The notes: generated by a model not told the origin, from the sequence alone. A stretch of 50,618 nt of DNA from DYIU01 sp038326775 (GCA_038326775.1 JBBQKJ010000021.1:1-50618); one strand, 5' to 3'; positions 6,831 to 17,136 are shown, counted from the first letter of the stretch. Numbers and translations: made by a program.

Positions 6831-9494
6831 TTGCCAGAGGATGAGAGCAGAGAAGAGTTGAGCACGGTCTACGACCCGAGCGAGGTCGAGGCTCGATGGT
6901 ACGCGTTCTGGGAAGGGCGCGGCTACTTCCACGCCGACCCGGAGAGCGACAAACCCCGCTTTTCCCAGGTCATCCCGCCGCCCAACGTCACCGGCGTTCT
7001 CCACATGGGGCACGCCCTCAACAACGGGCTCCAGGACGTCATCGCGCGCAGGCGCCTGATGCAGGGCTACGAGGTCCTCTGGATGCCCGGCACGGACCAC
7101 GCCGGAATCGCCACCCAGAACGTGGTGGAGCGCCAGCTCGAGGCCGAGGGCACCGACCGGCACGAGCTGGGCCGCGAGAAGTTCGTGGAGCGTGTCTGGC
7201 AGTGGAAAGAGGAGAAGGGCGGTGCCATCATCAGCCAGCTCAAGCGCCTGGGCTGCATATGCGATTGGGAGCGAACCCGCTTTACCATGGACGAGGGCTG
7301 CTCGCTCGCGGTCCGTACGGTTTTCAAGGAGCTCTACGACGCGGGGCTGATCTACCGCGGCAAATACATAATCAACTGGTGCACGCGCTGCCATACCGCG
7401 CTCTCCGACATCGAGGTCGAGCACGAGGACAAGGCCGGGCACCTCTGGCACATACGGTATCCTTATGCCGACGGCTCCGGCTTCATCGTGGTGGCGACCA
7501 CCCGGCCGGAGACGATGCTCGGCGACACCGCCGTGGCGGTCAACCCGTCCGACTCCCGCTTCACCGACGTGGCAGGCCGCACGGTGATCCTCCCGCTGGT
7601 CGAGCGCCGCATCCCGGTCATCAACGACAGGTTCGTCGACCCCGGGTTCGGCACCGGCGCGGTCAAAGTCACCCCGGCTCACGACCCCAACGACTTCGAG
7701 ATAGGCCGGCGTCACTCTCTCGAGCAGGTCAACATCCTGAACCCCGAGGGCACCATCAACGAGAACGGCGGAGCTTACGCCGGCATGGACCGCTACGAGG
7801 CTCGCGACGCCGTGGTGGCCGACCTGGAGGCGCGGGGCCTTCTCGAGAAGATCGAGGACCACCAGCACGCTGTCGGGCACTGCTACCGCTGCGGCACCGA
7901 GGTCGAGCCGTACCTTTCCACCCAGTGGTTCGTGAAGATGGAGCCGCTCGCCCGACCCGCCATCGAAGCGGTGCGCGATGGGCGCACCACCTTCACGCCG
8001 GAGCGCTGGACCAGGATCTACTACGAGTGGATGGAGAACATCCGAGACTGGTGCATCTCGCGCCAGCTCTGGTGGGGGCACCAGATACCGGTCTGGTACT
8101 GCGACGACTGCGGGGAGCAGGTCGTGGAGATAGAGGCACCGAAGGCCTGTCCCTGCGGTTCTGCGAACCTGCGCCAGGACCCGGACGTCCTCGATACCTG
8201 GTTCTCCTCGGGGCTGTGGCCTTTCTCGACCATGGGCTGGCCCGAGCGCACGCGCACGCTCGCGGAGTTCTACCCGACCTCGGTGCTTACCACGGCGCAC
8301 GATATCATCTTCTTCTGGGTGGCGCGCATGATGATGCTGGGCCTGCGCGCGATGGGAGACGTGCCGTTCCGCGAGGTGTTCGTGACCGCGCTTGTGCGCG
8401 ATTACGAGGGCAAGAAGATGTCCAAGTCGAGCGGCAACGTCATCGACCCAATCGATGTCATCGAGGTGTACGGCACCGACGCGCTGCGCTTCACCCTGGC
8501 GTCCATCGCGGTCCCAGGGCGAGACATCAACCTTTCCGAGGAGCGCATCGCCGGCAACCGTAACTTCGTGAACAAGATCTGGAACGCGGCGCGGCTGGTC
8601 ACCATGAACCTGGAGGGGTTCGAGCCCGGCGCGGATGTGCCTGGCGATTCCCTCGAGCTCGCCGACCGCTGGATAATGAGCCGGCTGTCGGATGTCATCG
8701 AGCGCGCGGACGCCGGCATGGAGGTTTTCAACTTCAGCATGGCCGGCAAGGCGCTCTACCGGTTCTTCTGGGGCGACTTCTGCGACTGGTACCTGGAGCT
8801 CGCCAAGCCCAGGCTCTACCGTGGCGGGCCGGAGGAGAGAAGGGCGGCGCAGTGGGTCTCCTGGCGGGTGCTCGAGTGCGCGCTGCGGCTTCTGCATCCT
8901 TATATGCCGTTCGTGACCGAGGAGCTGTGGCAGAGGCTGCCCGGCGCCGGGGAGTCGATAATGCTCGCGTCCTGGCCCTCGGCTGGCGACTTCGCGAGGG
9001 ACCCGGGGGCCGCCATGGAGATGGAGCTGATTCAAGAGGTGACTGTGGGCATGCGCTCCGCGCGCTCCGAGCACGGCATCCCGCCCGGGGCGAAGATCGA
9101 CGCGGTGCTGGTCTGCGCCCCCGGCGCGCGTGAGGTCCTCGAACGCCAGAGCTCTTACGTGGAGTCGCTCTCGGGCCTCGCCGGAATAGCATTCTCCGAT
9201 AAGCCTCCCGGCGAGGGATACGGGATGCGCGTAGTGGTGGAAGGCGCCGAGGCCTATCTCTCCTACGAGAGCGGGGTGGACGCGGCAGGGGAGATAGACC
9301 GCCTGGCGCGCCGCCTGGCGAAAGTGGAGGTAGAGCTTGAGCGCTGCGTGGCAAAGCTGGCAAGTGCGGGGTTCGTCTCCAAGGCCCCGCCCGAGGTAGT
9401 GGAAAAGGAGCGCGAAAAGGAGCGCGAGCTCCGCGAGAAGCGAGGGAAGCTCAATGCCCAGATAGCGGCGCTCGAGGGCCCGGGCGGCGCATGA
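6831..9494 (+). CDS. valS: Valyl-tRNA synthetase
   Basis: Class I synthetase charging tRNA-Val. The N-terminal ATP-binding signature is PPPNVTGVLHMGHAL (HIGH box as HMGH), followed by the CP1 editing domain (ATTRPETMLGDTAVAVNP), the KMSKS loop KKMSKSSGN, an anticodon-binding domain and a C-terminal coiled-coil arm rich in Glu, Arg and Lys. Length 887 residues, normal for ValRS. The start is TTG at 6831, the only plausible one before the conserved YDPSEVEARWY region. folC follows after about 70 bases, a common pairing. Confidence 0.96.
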   Translation: MPEDESREELSTVYDPSEVEARWYAFWEGRGYFHADPESDKPRFSQVIPPPNVTGVLHMGHALNNGLQDVIARRRLMQGYEVLWMPGTDHAGIATQNVVERQLEAEGTDRHELGREKFVERVWQWKEEKGGAIISQLKRLGCICDWERTRFTMDEGCSLAVRTVFKELYDAGLIYRGKYIINWCTRCHTALSDIEVEHEDKAGHLWHIRYPYADGSGFIVVATTRPETMLGDTAVAVNPSDSRFTDVAGRTVILPLVERRIPVINDRFVDPGFGTGAVKVTPAHDPNDFEIGRRHSLEQVNILNPEGTINENGGAYAGMDRYEARDAVVADLEARGLLEKIEDHQHAVGHCYRCGTEVEPYLSTQWFVKMEPLARPAIEAVRDGRTTFTPERWTRIYYEWMENIRDWCISRQLWWGHQIPVWYCDDCGEQVVEIEAPKACPCGSANLRQDPDVLDTWFSSGLWPFSTMGWPERTRTLAEFYPTSVLTTAHDIIFFWVARMMMLGLRAMGDVPFREVFVTALVRDYEGKKMSKSSGNVIDPIDVIEVYGTDALRFTLASIAVPGRDINLSEERIAGNRNFVNKIWNAARLVTMNLEGFEPGADVPGDSLELADRWIMSRLSDVIERADAGMEVFNFSMAGKALYRFFWGDFCDWYLELAKPRLYRGGPEERRAAQWVSWRVLECALRLLHPYMPFVTEELWQRLPGAGESIMLASWPSAGDFARDPGAAMEMELIQEVTVGMRSARSEHGIPPGAKIDAVLVCAPGAREVLERQSSYVESLSGLAGIAFSDKPPGEGYGMRVVVEGAEAYLSYESGVDAAGEIDRLARRLAKVEVELERCVAKLASAGFVSKAPPEVVEKEREKERELREKRGKLNAQIAALEGPGGA

Positions 9495-9563
9495 GGGCTG
9501 TGTCTCGCTCCGCCCGGGACCGTTCTTCAAGAGGCCCGGCAATAACCATTTCAGGGTAACGAC

Positions 9564-10904
9564 GTGAAATATTCCGAGGCGGTCGATTATCTGGACAGCA
9601 AGGTAGTACTGGGGGTCAAGCCCTCGCTTGACCGCATCAGGGCCGCCTGCCGTCTTATGGACGAACCCCAGGGCGCGTACGATGCTGTCCAGGTTACCGG
9701 GACCAACGGAAAGACCTCCGTGTCGCACATGACGGCCGGCATCCTGAGAGCGTGCGGGTACAAGGTCGGGCTTTTCACCTCCCCTCACCTGGAGACGGTC
9801 CGCGAGCGCATTACCGTCAACGGCCGGCTCATCTCCGCGAACGAGTTCACCCGGGTGCTTGCCGAGACGAGGCCTATGATCGAGGAGGCCGAGGCCGAGA
9901 CTGGCGAAGCGCTCACCTATTTCGAGGTCGTAACAGCCATGGCGTTTCAGTGCTTCCGGCAGGCCGGGGTGGACGTGGCGGTCCTCGAGGTCGGAATGGG
10001 GGGCCGCTGGGACTCGACCAACGTGGTCGATTGCGAAGTGGCGGTTATCACCAACGTCGACCTGGACCACGTGAACGAACTCGGGAACACCCGCGAGGCG
10101 ATAGCCGGAGAGAAGGCGGGCATAATCAACGAGGGGTGCGTGCTGGTCACCGGCGAGGGTACCAGGGAAATACTTATGCTCATTGCCGGGCGCTGCGAGG
10201 ATGTCGGGGCGGAGATGAAGGTCTTCGGCCGCGACTTCAGGCTCGAGTACCAGCTTCCTTACCGGGTCCCGGGCGAGCCGCCGGCGCAGATCATCTCGGT
10301 GCGAGGCCTGGAGGCGCGGGACTTCAAGGACATCAAACTTCCGCTTATCGGGAAGCACCAGGCCGTAAACGCCGCCTGCGCCATAGCGTGCTGCCAGGCT
10401 TACACCGACCCGCGCGGCAGGACCGACCCCGATATCTTCCGTAGCGCGCTCGAGAAGAGCGTGGTGCCCGGGCGCCTGGAGGCGCTCTCGGAAAAGCCCG
10501 CGGTGGTAACGGACGGCGCGCACAACGTGCTCGGGGTGGACCGGCTGGCCGCGGCGCTCACCGGCGAGTTCGATTACGACCGCCTGGTGATAGTGGTGGC
10601 GATACTCGAGGACAAGGACGCCCGTGGGATGCTGAAGGTGCTGGGAGCGGTATCCGACGAGGTCATCGTCACCGAGAACAGGAGCGCGCGTTCGATACTG
10701 GCGCCTCGCCTGGGGAGCTACTGCAGGATGGAGGGGATAAAGCACGAGGTGGAGCCTGATTTCTCCAAAGCGATGAAGCTCGCGTATAATATCGCGGGAG
10801 CGCGCGGTCTTATCTGCGTAACCGGTTCGCTATACACGGTATCAGAAGCGCGCGTGTTCTTCCGCCACCAGAAGGCTTCCCGGGAGATGAGACAGGACAG
10901 GTAA
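9564..10904 (+). CDS. folC: Folylpolyglutamate/dihydrofolate synthase
   Basis: Mur-ligase-family enzyme that adds glutamate to (dihydro)folates, or joins it to dihydropteroate. The P-loop reads VTGTNGKTSVSHM, followed by the folate-binding omega-loop segment GLFTSPHLETVRERI. The C-terminal domain carries the AHN motif in DGAHNVLGVDRL. Length 446 residues. The start is GTG at 9564; the ribosome site is weak. ndk follows after 9 bases, so a valS-folC-ndk transcript is likely. Confidence 0.93.
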   Translation: MKYSEAVDYLDSKVVLGVKPSLDRIRAACRLMDEPQGAYDAVQVTGTNGKTSVSHMTAGILRACGYKVGLFTSPHLETVRERITVNGRLISANEFTRVLAETRPMIEEAEAETGEALTYFEVVTAMAFQCFRQAGVDVAVLEVGMGGRWDSTNVVDCEVAVITNVDLDHVNELGNTREAIAGEKAGIINEGCVLVTGEGTREILMLIAGRCEDVGAEMKVFGRDFRLEYQLPYRVPGEPPAQIISVRGLEARDFKDIKLPLIGKHQAVNAACAIACCQAYTDPRGRTDPDIFRSALEKSVVPGRLEALSEKPAVVTDGAHNVLGVDRLAAALTGEFDYDRLVIVVAILEDKDARGMLKVLGAVSDEVIVTENRSARSILAPRLGSYCRMEGIKHEVEPDFSKAMKLAYNIAGARGLICVTGSLYTVSEARVFFRHQKASREMRQDR

Positions 10905-10913
10905 GGAGGGTCC

Positions 10914-11321
10914 GTGAGATTCGAGAGAACACTTCTGATAGTCAAGCCCGATGGGGTCGCCCGGGGGCTCGTGGGAGAGATCCTGGTGCGCGTCGAGCGC
11001 AAGGGTTACACGATAGAGAAGATCCGGGGCATGGTCATAAACCGTGAGCTTGCCGAGAGGCACTACGTTGAGCACAGGGGCAAGCCTTTCTACGATGACC
11101 TCATCGAATACATTACGGAAGGGCTCTCGGTTATCGCCGTGGTCGGTGGTGAGAACGCCATCGAGTCGGTCCGGGTGGTCATGGGGCCGACCGACCCGCT
11201 GGAGGCCACTCCCGGCTCTATCCGCGGCGCCTACGCCACCAGCGTGACCAGAAACCTCGTGCACGGCTCGGACTCCACCGACAGCGCAGCCCGCGAGATA
11301 GCGCTTTTCTTCGGCGGGTAG
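10914..11321 (+). CDS. ndk: Nucleoside diphosphate kinase
   Basis: Transfers the gamma phosphate between nucleoside di- and triphosphates. Conserved features are TLLIVKPDGV near the N-terminus, RGAYATS, and the phosphohistidine segment NLVHGSDS. Length 135 residues, normal for a bacterial NDK. The GTG start is preceded by GGAGGG 3 bases upstream. Placed right after folC. Confidence 0.97.
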   Translation: MRFERTLLIVKPDGVARGLVGEILVRVERKGYTIEKIRGMVINRELAERHYVEHRGKPFYDDLIEYITEGLSVIAVVGGENAIESVRVVMGPTDPLEATPGSIRGAYATSVTRNLVHGSDSTDSAAREIALFFGG

Positions 11322-11543
11322 CGGCATCGGGCAGTTCCCGGAACCAGCGTCAAGAAGAAGGCCGGCCCCCTCGGATGCGCGTGAACCGTCCGCCACGTAT
11401 CGTCGGCTGTCGGGACCGACTGCGTGGTTTATGTTCAAAAAGTAAAGTTGTGTTAAAATCGCCTGTGGTATGTAAGCACGGTGCCGGTCCGCGGGTGGTT
11501 TGCGCGGTGCCGGTGCCGTTGGTCGCAAAAGGAGACTTTAAGA

Positions 11544-12593
11544 GTGCCATTCTGGGCGAGGATCCTCGGGTCAGGGTCTTTCGGAAAGGACATGGCGGTT
11601 GACCTGGGAACCGCGAATACCCTTGTCTACGCCAAAGGCGAAGGAATAGTGCTGAACGAGCCGTCGGTCGTGGCGGTCAACACCATCACCAACGCCATAA
11701 TCGCGGTGGGCGAGGAGGCGAAGAGGATGGTCGGCCGCACGCCCGCGCATATCGTGGCCATACGTCCTCTGAAGGATGGGGTCATCGCCGACTTCGACGT
11801 CACCGAGAAGATGCTGCGTTACTTCATACAGAAGGTGCACCAGCGCCGCTCGCTCGCCAGGCCGCGCGTGGTGGTGGCGGTCCCCAGCGGGATCACAGGC
11901 GTGGAGCAGAGGGCCGTTGAGGAAGCTACCATACAGGCGGGCGCGCGCGCGGCGTTCATCATCGAGGAGCCAATGGCGGCCGCTATAGGCGCGGGGCTCC
12001 CGATACACGAGCCGATAGGGAACATGGTCGTGGATATCGGTGGAGGCACCACGGAGGTCGCCGTCATCTCGCTGGGAGGCATCGTCACCAGCCAGTCGCT
12101 GCGTGTGGGCGGCGACGAGATGGACGAGGCCATAATCAGCTACATCAAGCGCGATTACCAGCTTATGATAGGAGAGCGCACCTCCGAGAACCTCAAGGTC
12201 AAAATAGGCTCGGCTTTCGCGCTCGGCGATGACGACATGGAGGACGAGATAAAAGGCAGGGACCTCGCAAGCGGCCTCCCCAAGACGGTGGTCGTCACCG
12301 CGGAGGAGATCAGGATGGCGATCGAGGAGCCGGTGAGCCAGGTCGTTCAGACTGTGAAGGACGCGCTCGACCGGACGCCCCCCGAGCTCTCAAGCGATAT
12401 AATGGATGAGGGGATCATCCTGGCCGGAGGCGGGGCGCTCCTGAGGGGCCTCGAGGAAAGGATACGCAACGAGACCGGCATGCCGGTCCACACCGCCAAG
12501 GACCCTCTGCTGTGCGTCGCGATGGGCTCCGGCAAGTGCCTCGAAGAGTTCGACATAATGAAGAAGGTGTTGATTTCCTCCGCCGGCCATTGA
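11544..12593 (+). CDS. mreB: Rod shape-determining protein MreB
   Basis: Bacterial actin that organises lateral-wall synthesis under the membrane. The phosphate 1 motif DLGTANTLVY, connect 1, phosphate 2 motif VVDIGGGTTEVAV and adenosine motif ILAGGGALLRG are all present. The GTG at 11544 is chosen because AGGAG lies about 9 bases before it; this gives 349 residues and an N-terminus with an amphipathic FWARILG stretch. An open frame reaches back to 11481 but looks non-coding. First gene of the mreB-mreC-mreD-mrdA-rodA operon; an AT-rich stretch at 11428-11460 probably holds its promoter. Confidence 0.97.
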   Translation: MPFWARILGSGSFGKDMAVDLGTANTLVYAKGEGIVLNEPSVVAVNTITNAIIAVGEEAKRMVGRTPAHIVAIRPLKDGVIADFDVTEKMLRYFIQKVHQRRSLARPRVVVAVPSGITGVEQRAVEEATIQAGARAAFIIEEPMAAAIGAGLPIHEPIGNMVVDIGGGTTEVAVISLGGIVTSQSLRVGGDEMDEAIISYIKRDYQLMIGERTSENLKVKIGSAFALGDDDMEDEIKGRDLASGLPKTVVVTAEEIRMAIEEPVSQVVQTVKDALDRTPPELSSDIMDEGIILAGGGALLRGLEERIRNETGMPVHTAKDPLLCVAMGSGKCLEEFDIMKKVLISSAGH

Positions 12594-12612
12594 TGCCGCC
12601 CGAGGGATAACC

Positions 12613-13470
12613 ATGCCTGCCGCTCCGAGGACCAACAGAAACCGCATTATCCTCATCATGATAATCATTGTCTGTGTGACGGTGGTCACACTATATGTGC
12701 GAGAGAGCGACAGGGGGCCGCTCCACCGGGTGCAGGACTTTTTCCTCGACATGGTGTCGCCCGTAAGCAGCGCATTCGCCAAAATATTCCGGCCGATCAA
12801 GGACGGCTTCGTGAACCTCTTCCACCTGCCCTCGCTGTCGAAGGAAAGGGCCGACCTCCAGAAAGAAGTTGCACAACTGCGCACGGAGCGCATCGCGTCC
12901 AGGGAGGTGGTGGCGGAGAACCAGGAGCTCAAGGAGCTCCTGAAATGGCAGCAGACGCAGGCGGAGCTTGAAACGGTCGGCACAGACATAATCGGGCAGT
13001 CGCCGGACAACTGGCAGCGCCTGATGATAGTGAGCAAGGGTTCTTCGAGCGGCATAAAGAAATACATGGGGGTCGCCACCGAGGAGGGCCTCGTGGGCAG
13101 GATCATTTCGGTGGGCTCCCGCTCGTCGGTGGTCCAGTTGATCACCGACTCGCGCTCCGGCGTGGGCGCGCGCGACCAGCGTTCCCGGGAGACGGGCATA
13201 GTTGAGGGGCGCAACGAAGAGGTCATAAGGTTCGTCCCAATGAGAGAAGACGCCGATGTCCGCCCCGGGGACATCATTGAGACCAGCGGCCTGGGGGGCA
13301 CAGTCCCGCCGGGCATTGTCATAGGCAGGGTGAGCGAGGTCAAGAAGCGTTCCAGCGGGCTGGCCAGGTTTGTCGAGGTCAAGCCTTTCGTGAGGTTCTC
13401 CAAGCTCGACAAGGTGCTTGTGATAATCACCCCCGAGCCGGAGTCGGTCATCCTCAAGGAGGCCCAGTGA
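12613..13470 (+). CDS. mreC: Rod shape-determining protein MreC
   Basis: Bitopic membrane protein linking MreB to the wall-synthesis enzymes. One membrane span at about residues 10-28, then a coiled coil (about 75-115, SLSKERADLQKEV onward) and the beta-rich MreC domain with VGTDIIG, VGRIISVG and GDIIETSGLGG. Length 285 residues. Lies 19 bases after mreB and overlaps mreD by 4 bases. Confidence 0.95.
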   Translation: MPAAPRTNRNRIILIMIIIVCVTVVTLYVRESDRGPLHRVQDFFLDMVSPVSSAFAKIFRPIKDGFVNLFHLPSLSKERADLQKEVAQLRTERIASREVVAENQELKELLKWQQTQAELETVGTDIIGQSPDNWQRLMIVSKGSSSGIKKYMGVATEEGLVGRIISVGSRSSVVQLITDSRSGVGARDQRSRETGIVEGRNEEVIRFVPMREDADVRPGDIIETSGLGGTVPPGIVIGRVSEVKKRSSGLARFVEVKPFVRFSKLDKVLVIITPEPESVILKEAQ

Positions 13471-13985
13471 GCCGGAACCGTCAATTATTCCTGATGGTAG
13501 TCATAGCGCTGGCGTTCGTCTTTCAGATGTCGGTCCTGCCGCAGTTCAAGCTGCTGGGGGTGCAGCCCGACCTGATACTGGTGGTGGCCATCGTCGTCGC
13601 CGTCCAGGACGGTCCCATCGCCGGCGCTGTGGTCGGCTTCGCGGGCGGGATGCTGCAGGACATGGTGAGCCCACAGGTCATGGGTGTGAGCGCGCTTACC
13701 AAGACGCTCGCCGCGTTCCTGGCTGGCGTGATGAAGGACGTTTTCATGACTTACTCGATACTGCTGCCGGTGCTGCTGGTTTTCTTTCTCACCTTCTTCG
13801 AGCTTTTGCTGAACCAGGGCGTACTGGTGGTTCTGGGCCAGGAGAAGTTGGTCCCCGTGAAGGCCGGGCTTCTTTTCGCCGCCGCGCTCTACAACGTTCT
13901 GGCGGTACTGGTGATCTATCCGTTGCTCAGGCGCTTCCGTTTCCCGGATAAGGAAGAATCGTTGTTGTTGACCAGGAAAGCGTGA
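13467..13985 (+). CDS. mreD: Rod shape-determining protein MreD
   Basis: Small integral membrane protein of the elongasome, 172 residues, with about five hydrophobic segments. The segment VQPDLILVVAIVVAVQDG matches the usual MreD start of the second span (PDL motif). The GTG start overlaps the mreC stop as GTGA, typical of translational coupling. Confidence 0.9.
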   Translation: MSRNRQLFLMVVIALAFVFQMSVLPQFKLLGVQPDLILVVAIVVAVQDGPIAGAVVGFAGGMLQDMVSPQVMGVSALTKTLAAFLAGVMKDVFMTYSILLPVLLVFFLTFFELLLNQGVLVVLGQEKLVPVKAGLLFAAALYNVLAVLVIYPLLRRFRFPDKEESLLLTRKA

Positions 13986-14004
13986 CCGGCAGGCGGTTGA
14001 TATT

Positions 14005-15966
14005 ATGAAATGGCTTAAACGTGCCGGGCTGAAGATGAAGCCCGACGAGACGACCAACTACAGGCCCGAAACCGCCCAGGACAACCTTCAGCGTCGTATG
14101 ACCATCCTGGGCATTGTCATCATAATCGCCTTCGCGGTGCTTTTCTCGCGTCTCTGGTTCATGCAGATAGTGGCCGGCAACGAATACCAGAAGCAGGCTG
14201 AGGGCAACCGCATCCGCGAGATATCCATCGAAGCTCCCCGCGGGCGGATACTCGACCGCGACGGCAAGGTGGTGGTGAAAAACCGCAATGCTCTAACAAT
14301 CGCCGTCGTGCCGGCGGAGCTCAAGGACCGGAAGAAAGTGGTCATCGAGCGTCTCTCCAGGCTGCTGGGGATGGGTGAGAAGGAGATAGGGTACAAGATA
14401 GTGAAATCGCAGGCTCCCAACCGGAGGGCGGTCCAGATTAAGAGCGATGTGGGCGAGGAGACGGTGACCTACGTTCGCGAGCACCAGCGCGAGTTTCCCG
14501 GAGTCATAGCCAGCACGCGCCCGGTGCGCGAGTATCCCTACAGTTCGCTCGCCGCGCACGTAGTGGGCTACCTGGGCGAGATAAACCCCGAGATGCTCAA
14601 GGAGAAGAAAGACAAGGGGTACATCGCCGGTGACGAGATAGGCCTTTCAGGCGTGGAGTCCGTCTACGACGAGGAGCTTCGTGGCAAGGTCGGAAAGTAT
14701 CGCCTCGAGGTCGACGCTCAGGGCAACTCCATCAGGGAGATATCGCGCCAGGAAGCCCGGGCGGGGTTGAACATGCGCACAACCATCAACCAGAACGTGC
14801 AGGCGCTGGTCGAGGCGGCGCTTAAGACCGGAGTGGACTACGCCAGGACCAGGCAGGCCGCGGATTCTCCCAAGGCATACCAGGCCACCGGCGCCTCCGC
14901 TGTGGTCATGGACCCCAAGACGGGTGAGGTAATCGCAATGGCCTCTTACCCGACGTATAACCCCAACGACTTCGTGGGCGGCGTAAGCGAGAAGATCTGG
15001 AAGGAGCTTACCGACCCCGGGAACATGTACCCGATGAATAACCGGGCCATTATGAGCGAGCTGCCCCCGGGCTCCACCTTCAAGGTGGTTACCGCCCTGG
15101 CCGCTTTGCAGGAGGGGTTCGTGACGCAGAACGCCACGTTCAACTGCACGCGCGTTTTTACCCAGGGCGCCTTCAAAGACTACCCCAAGTACTGCTGGAG
15201 CACGCACGGCCACCTGGACTTCTTCAACGGCATAGTCGAGTCGTGCGACATAGTGTTCTACGAGCTCGGCTACGGTTTCTGGCTCCGCCAGGGCCAGAAC
15301 GCCGGCAGGCCGCTCTGGGAGTACACGAGGGAATGGCAGCTCGGCAAGCGCACGGGCATCGACCTTGTCAGCGAGATGGACGGAAGAGTGCCCAGCCCGG
15401 AATGGAAGAAGGAGTTCAACAGGAATAATCCGGCCTACCAGGTCTGGTATCCGGGTGACACGGTCAACATGGCCATCGGCCAGGGCGATATCCTTACCAC
15501 CCCGCTCCAGGTGGCTTACCTCTATTCGGGGCTCGCCAACAAGGGCAAGTTCATGAGGCCGCACGTGATGAAATGGCTGGAGGACGTGGACGGAAAGGTG
15601 ACGAAGCGGGTGGAGCCCGAGGTCGCCGGGGAACTGCAGGTCAACCCGCAGTACATCGACTTCGTGACACAGGCTCTTGCAGGTGTAGTCCAGGGCCGCG
15701 GCACCGCGTCTGAGACTTTCAAAGGATTCCCCCTCGCGCAGGTCCCGGTCGCTGGCAAGACCGGGACGAGTGAGGTGGCGGGCAAGCAAACGACCGCGTG
15801 GTTCGTATGCTTCGCGCCCGTGAACGACCCCAGGTACGTGGTCGCGGTAGCCATCGAGGAGGGCGGCCACGGTGGGGAGGTCGCCGCGCCGGTGGCGCGC
15901 CGCATCGTGGAGGGGTTGTTCAACATCCCCGCGGCGGGCGAGCTTCGGCCGAGTCAGGGCGACTAA
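14005..15966 (+). CDS. mrdA: Penicillin-binding protein 2 (elongasome transpeptidase)
   Basis: Monofunctional class B PBP that crosslinks peptidoglycan during elongation. One membrane span at about residues 32-52, then the dimerisation domain with GRILDRDG. The transpeptidase domain has the SxxK motif in PPGSTFKVV, an SxN-type motif ESCDIVFYELG, and KTG in AGKTGTSEV. Length 653 residues. It forms a pair with the glycosyltransferase rodA 3 bases downstream. Confidence 0.95.
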   Translation: MKWLKRAGLKMKPDETTNYRPETAQDNLQRRMTILGIVIIIAFAVLFSRLWFMQIVAGNEYQKQAEGNRIREISIEAPRGRILDRDGKVVVKNRNALTIAVVPAELKDRKKVVIERLSRLLGMGEKEIGYKIVKSQAPNRRAVQIKSDVGEETVTYVREHQREFPGVIASTRPVREYPYSSLAAHVVGYLGEINPEMLKEKKDKGYIAGDEIGLSGVESVYDEELRGKVGKYRLEVDAQGNSIREISRQEARAGLNMRTTINQNVQALVEAALKTGVDYARTRQAADSPKAYQATGASAVVMDPKTGEVIAMASYPTYNPNDFVGGVSEKIWKELTDPGNMYPMNNRAIMSELPPGSTFKVVTALAALQEGFVTQNATFNCTRVFTQGAFKDYPKYCWSTHGHLDFFNGIVESCDIVFYELGYGFWLRQGQNAGRPLWEYTREWQLGKRTGIDLVSEMDGRVPSPEWKKEFNRNNPAYQVWYPGDTVNMAIGQGDILTTPLQVAYLYSGLANKGKFMRPHVMKWLEDVDGKVTKRVEPEVAGELQVNPQYIDFVTQALAGVVQGRGTASETFKGFPLAQVPVAGKTGTSEVAGKQTTAWFVCFAPVNDPRYVVAVAIEEGGHGGEVAAPVARRIVEGLFNIPAAGELRPSQGD

Positions 15967-15969
15967 GCG

Positions 15970-17136
15970 ATGATGGGCCGACCGGGCACTGCGGAGTTTT
16001 CACCGGGGCTGGTGCGAGGGAGCACCTCCAAGGAGATACTGAAGCGCTTTCCGCTGCGCAATATCGATAAGCTCCTGCTGTTTACCGCCCTGGCGCTAGG
16101 TGTGATCGGCGTCATAATGATATTCAGCGCTACGCGCGCCGACACTCCCTCGACCTATTACCTCAAGCGGCAGTTGATGTTCTTCATCCTGGCCATCCTG
16201 ATTATGGCCCTGGGCGCGGGCTTCGATTACCACAAGATAATGCCGTACTCGAAGATCATCTACGGGGTCACCGTCTTTGCCCTGATGATAGTCCTGTTTT
16301 TCCCCGCCAGGGGCGGCGCGCACCGCTGGATATCCCTCGGCTATTTCGACCCACAGCCTTCAGAGATCGCCAAGCTGGCGCTTATCATAATGCTCGCGAC
16401 CTTTATCGCGGATCGCAGGATGGAGATAGGGTCGAACAAGGACTTCGCGATGACCCTGGGCATCGCGGGGGTGCCGATGTTCCTTATCTTCCTGGAGCCG
16501 GACCTGGGCATGACCATCTCCGTCTTCATGATAGCCGTGGGCATGCTGCTGGTGGGAGGGGCGCGCCTCCGGCAGATGGCGGCGCTGGGGGCGGGGACTC
16601 TGGCTGCGGTGGTCGTCGGGCTGCAACTGCACCTTCTGAAGTCCTACCAGGTATCCAGGCTGCTGGCGTTCATCAAGCCGGACATGGACCCCCTGCACTC
16701 CGGCTATAACCTGCTCCAGTCGAAGATAGCCATCGGCTCCGGCCAGCTCGCGGGCAAGGGCCTTTTCCAGGGAACCCAGACAAACCTGAAGTTCATCCCC
16801 GAGCACCACACCGACTTCATTTTCTCCGTCATCGGAGAGGAGCTCGGCTTCATCGGAGCGGTCGCCCTGCTGGCGCTTTTCGCGGTCCTGCTCTGGAGGG
16901 CGTTCAGGATCGCGCTTACCGCGCGGGACGCCTTCGGGACCATGCTCGCGATCGGCATGGTGATCATGTTCTTCTTCCAGATAGTGGTCAACATCGGCAT
17001 GGCTGTCGGCATAATGCCCATCACGGGCATACCGTTACCGTTCGTCAGCTACGGTGGCAGCTCGCTGCTGGTGAACTTCTTCTGCGTGGGCCTGCTTCTG
17101 AACATCGGCATGCGCCGTTTCCCCCAGGGGACCTGA
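15970..17136 (+). CDS. rodA: RodA peptidoglycan glycosyltransferase (SEDS family)
   Basis: Polytopic SEDS protein that polymerises lipid II with PBP2. About ten membrane spans. Family signatures present are GARRWI-like GGAHRWISLG, PSEIAKLALI, FLEPDLGMTI and, near the C-terminus, the SEDS segment PITGIPLPFVSYGGSSLL. Length 388 residues with a roughly 35-residue soluble N-terminus; the ATG at 15970 is followed by a second ATG at 15973. Confidence 0.95.
   Translation: MMGRPGTAEFSPGLVRGSTSKEILKRFPLRNIDKLLLFTALALGVIGVIMIFSATRADTPSTYYLKRQLMFFILAILIMALGAGFDYHKIMPYSKIIYGVTVFALMIVLFFPARGGAHRWISLGYFDPQPSEIAKLALIIMLATFIADRRMEIGSNKDFAMTLGIAGVPMFLIFLEPDLGMTISVFMIAVGMLLVGGARLRQMAALGAGTLAAVVVGLQLHLLKSYQVSRLLAFIKPDMDPLHSGYNLLQSKIAIGSGQLAGKGLFQGTQTNLKFIPEHHTDFIFSVIGEELGFIGAVALLALFAVLLWRAFRIALTARDAFGTMLAIGMVIMFFFQIVVNIGMAVGIMPITGIPLPFVSYGGSSLLVNFFCVGLLLNIGMRRFPQGT

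Noticed and set aside
6744..10745. A 1333-codon open frame on the minus strand across valS and folC
   Set aside because: It is antisense to two well-recognised genes, has repetitive His/Val/Arg/Leu-rich composition typical of GC-rich shadow frames, and shows no domain.
14647..15870. A 407-codon minus-strand frame inside mrdA
   Set aside because: Shadow of the PBP2 gene; no ribosome site or motif.
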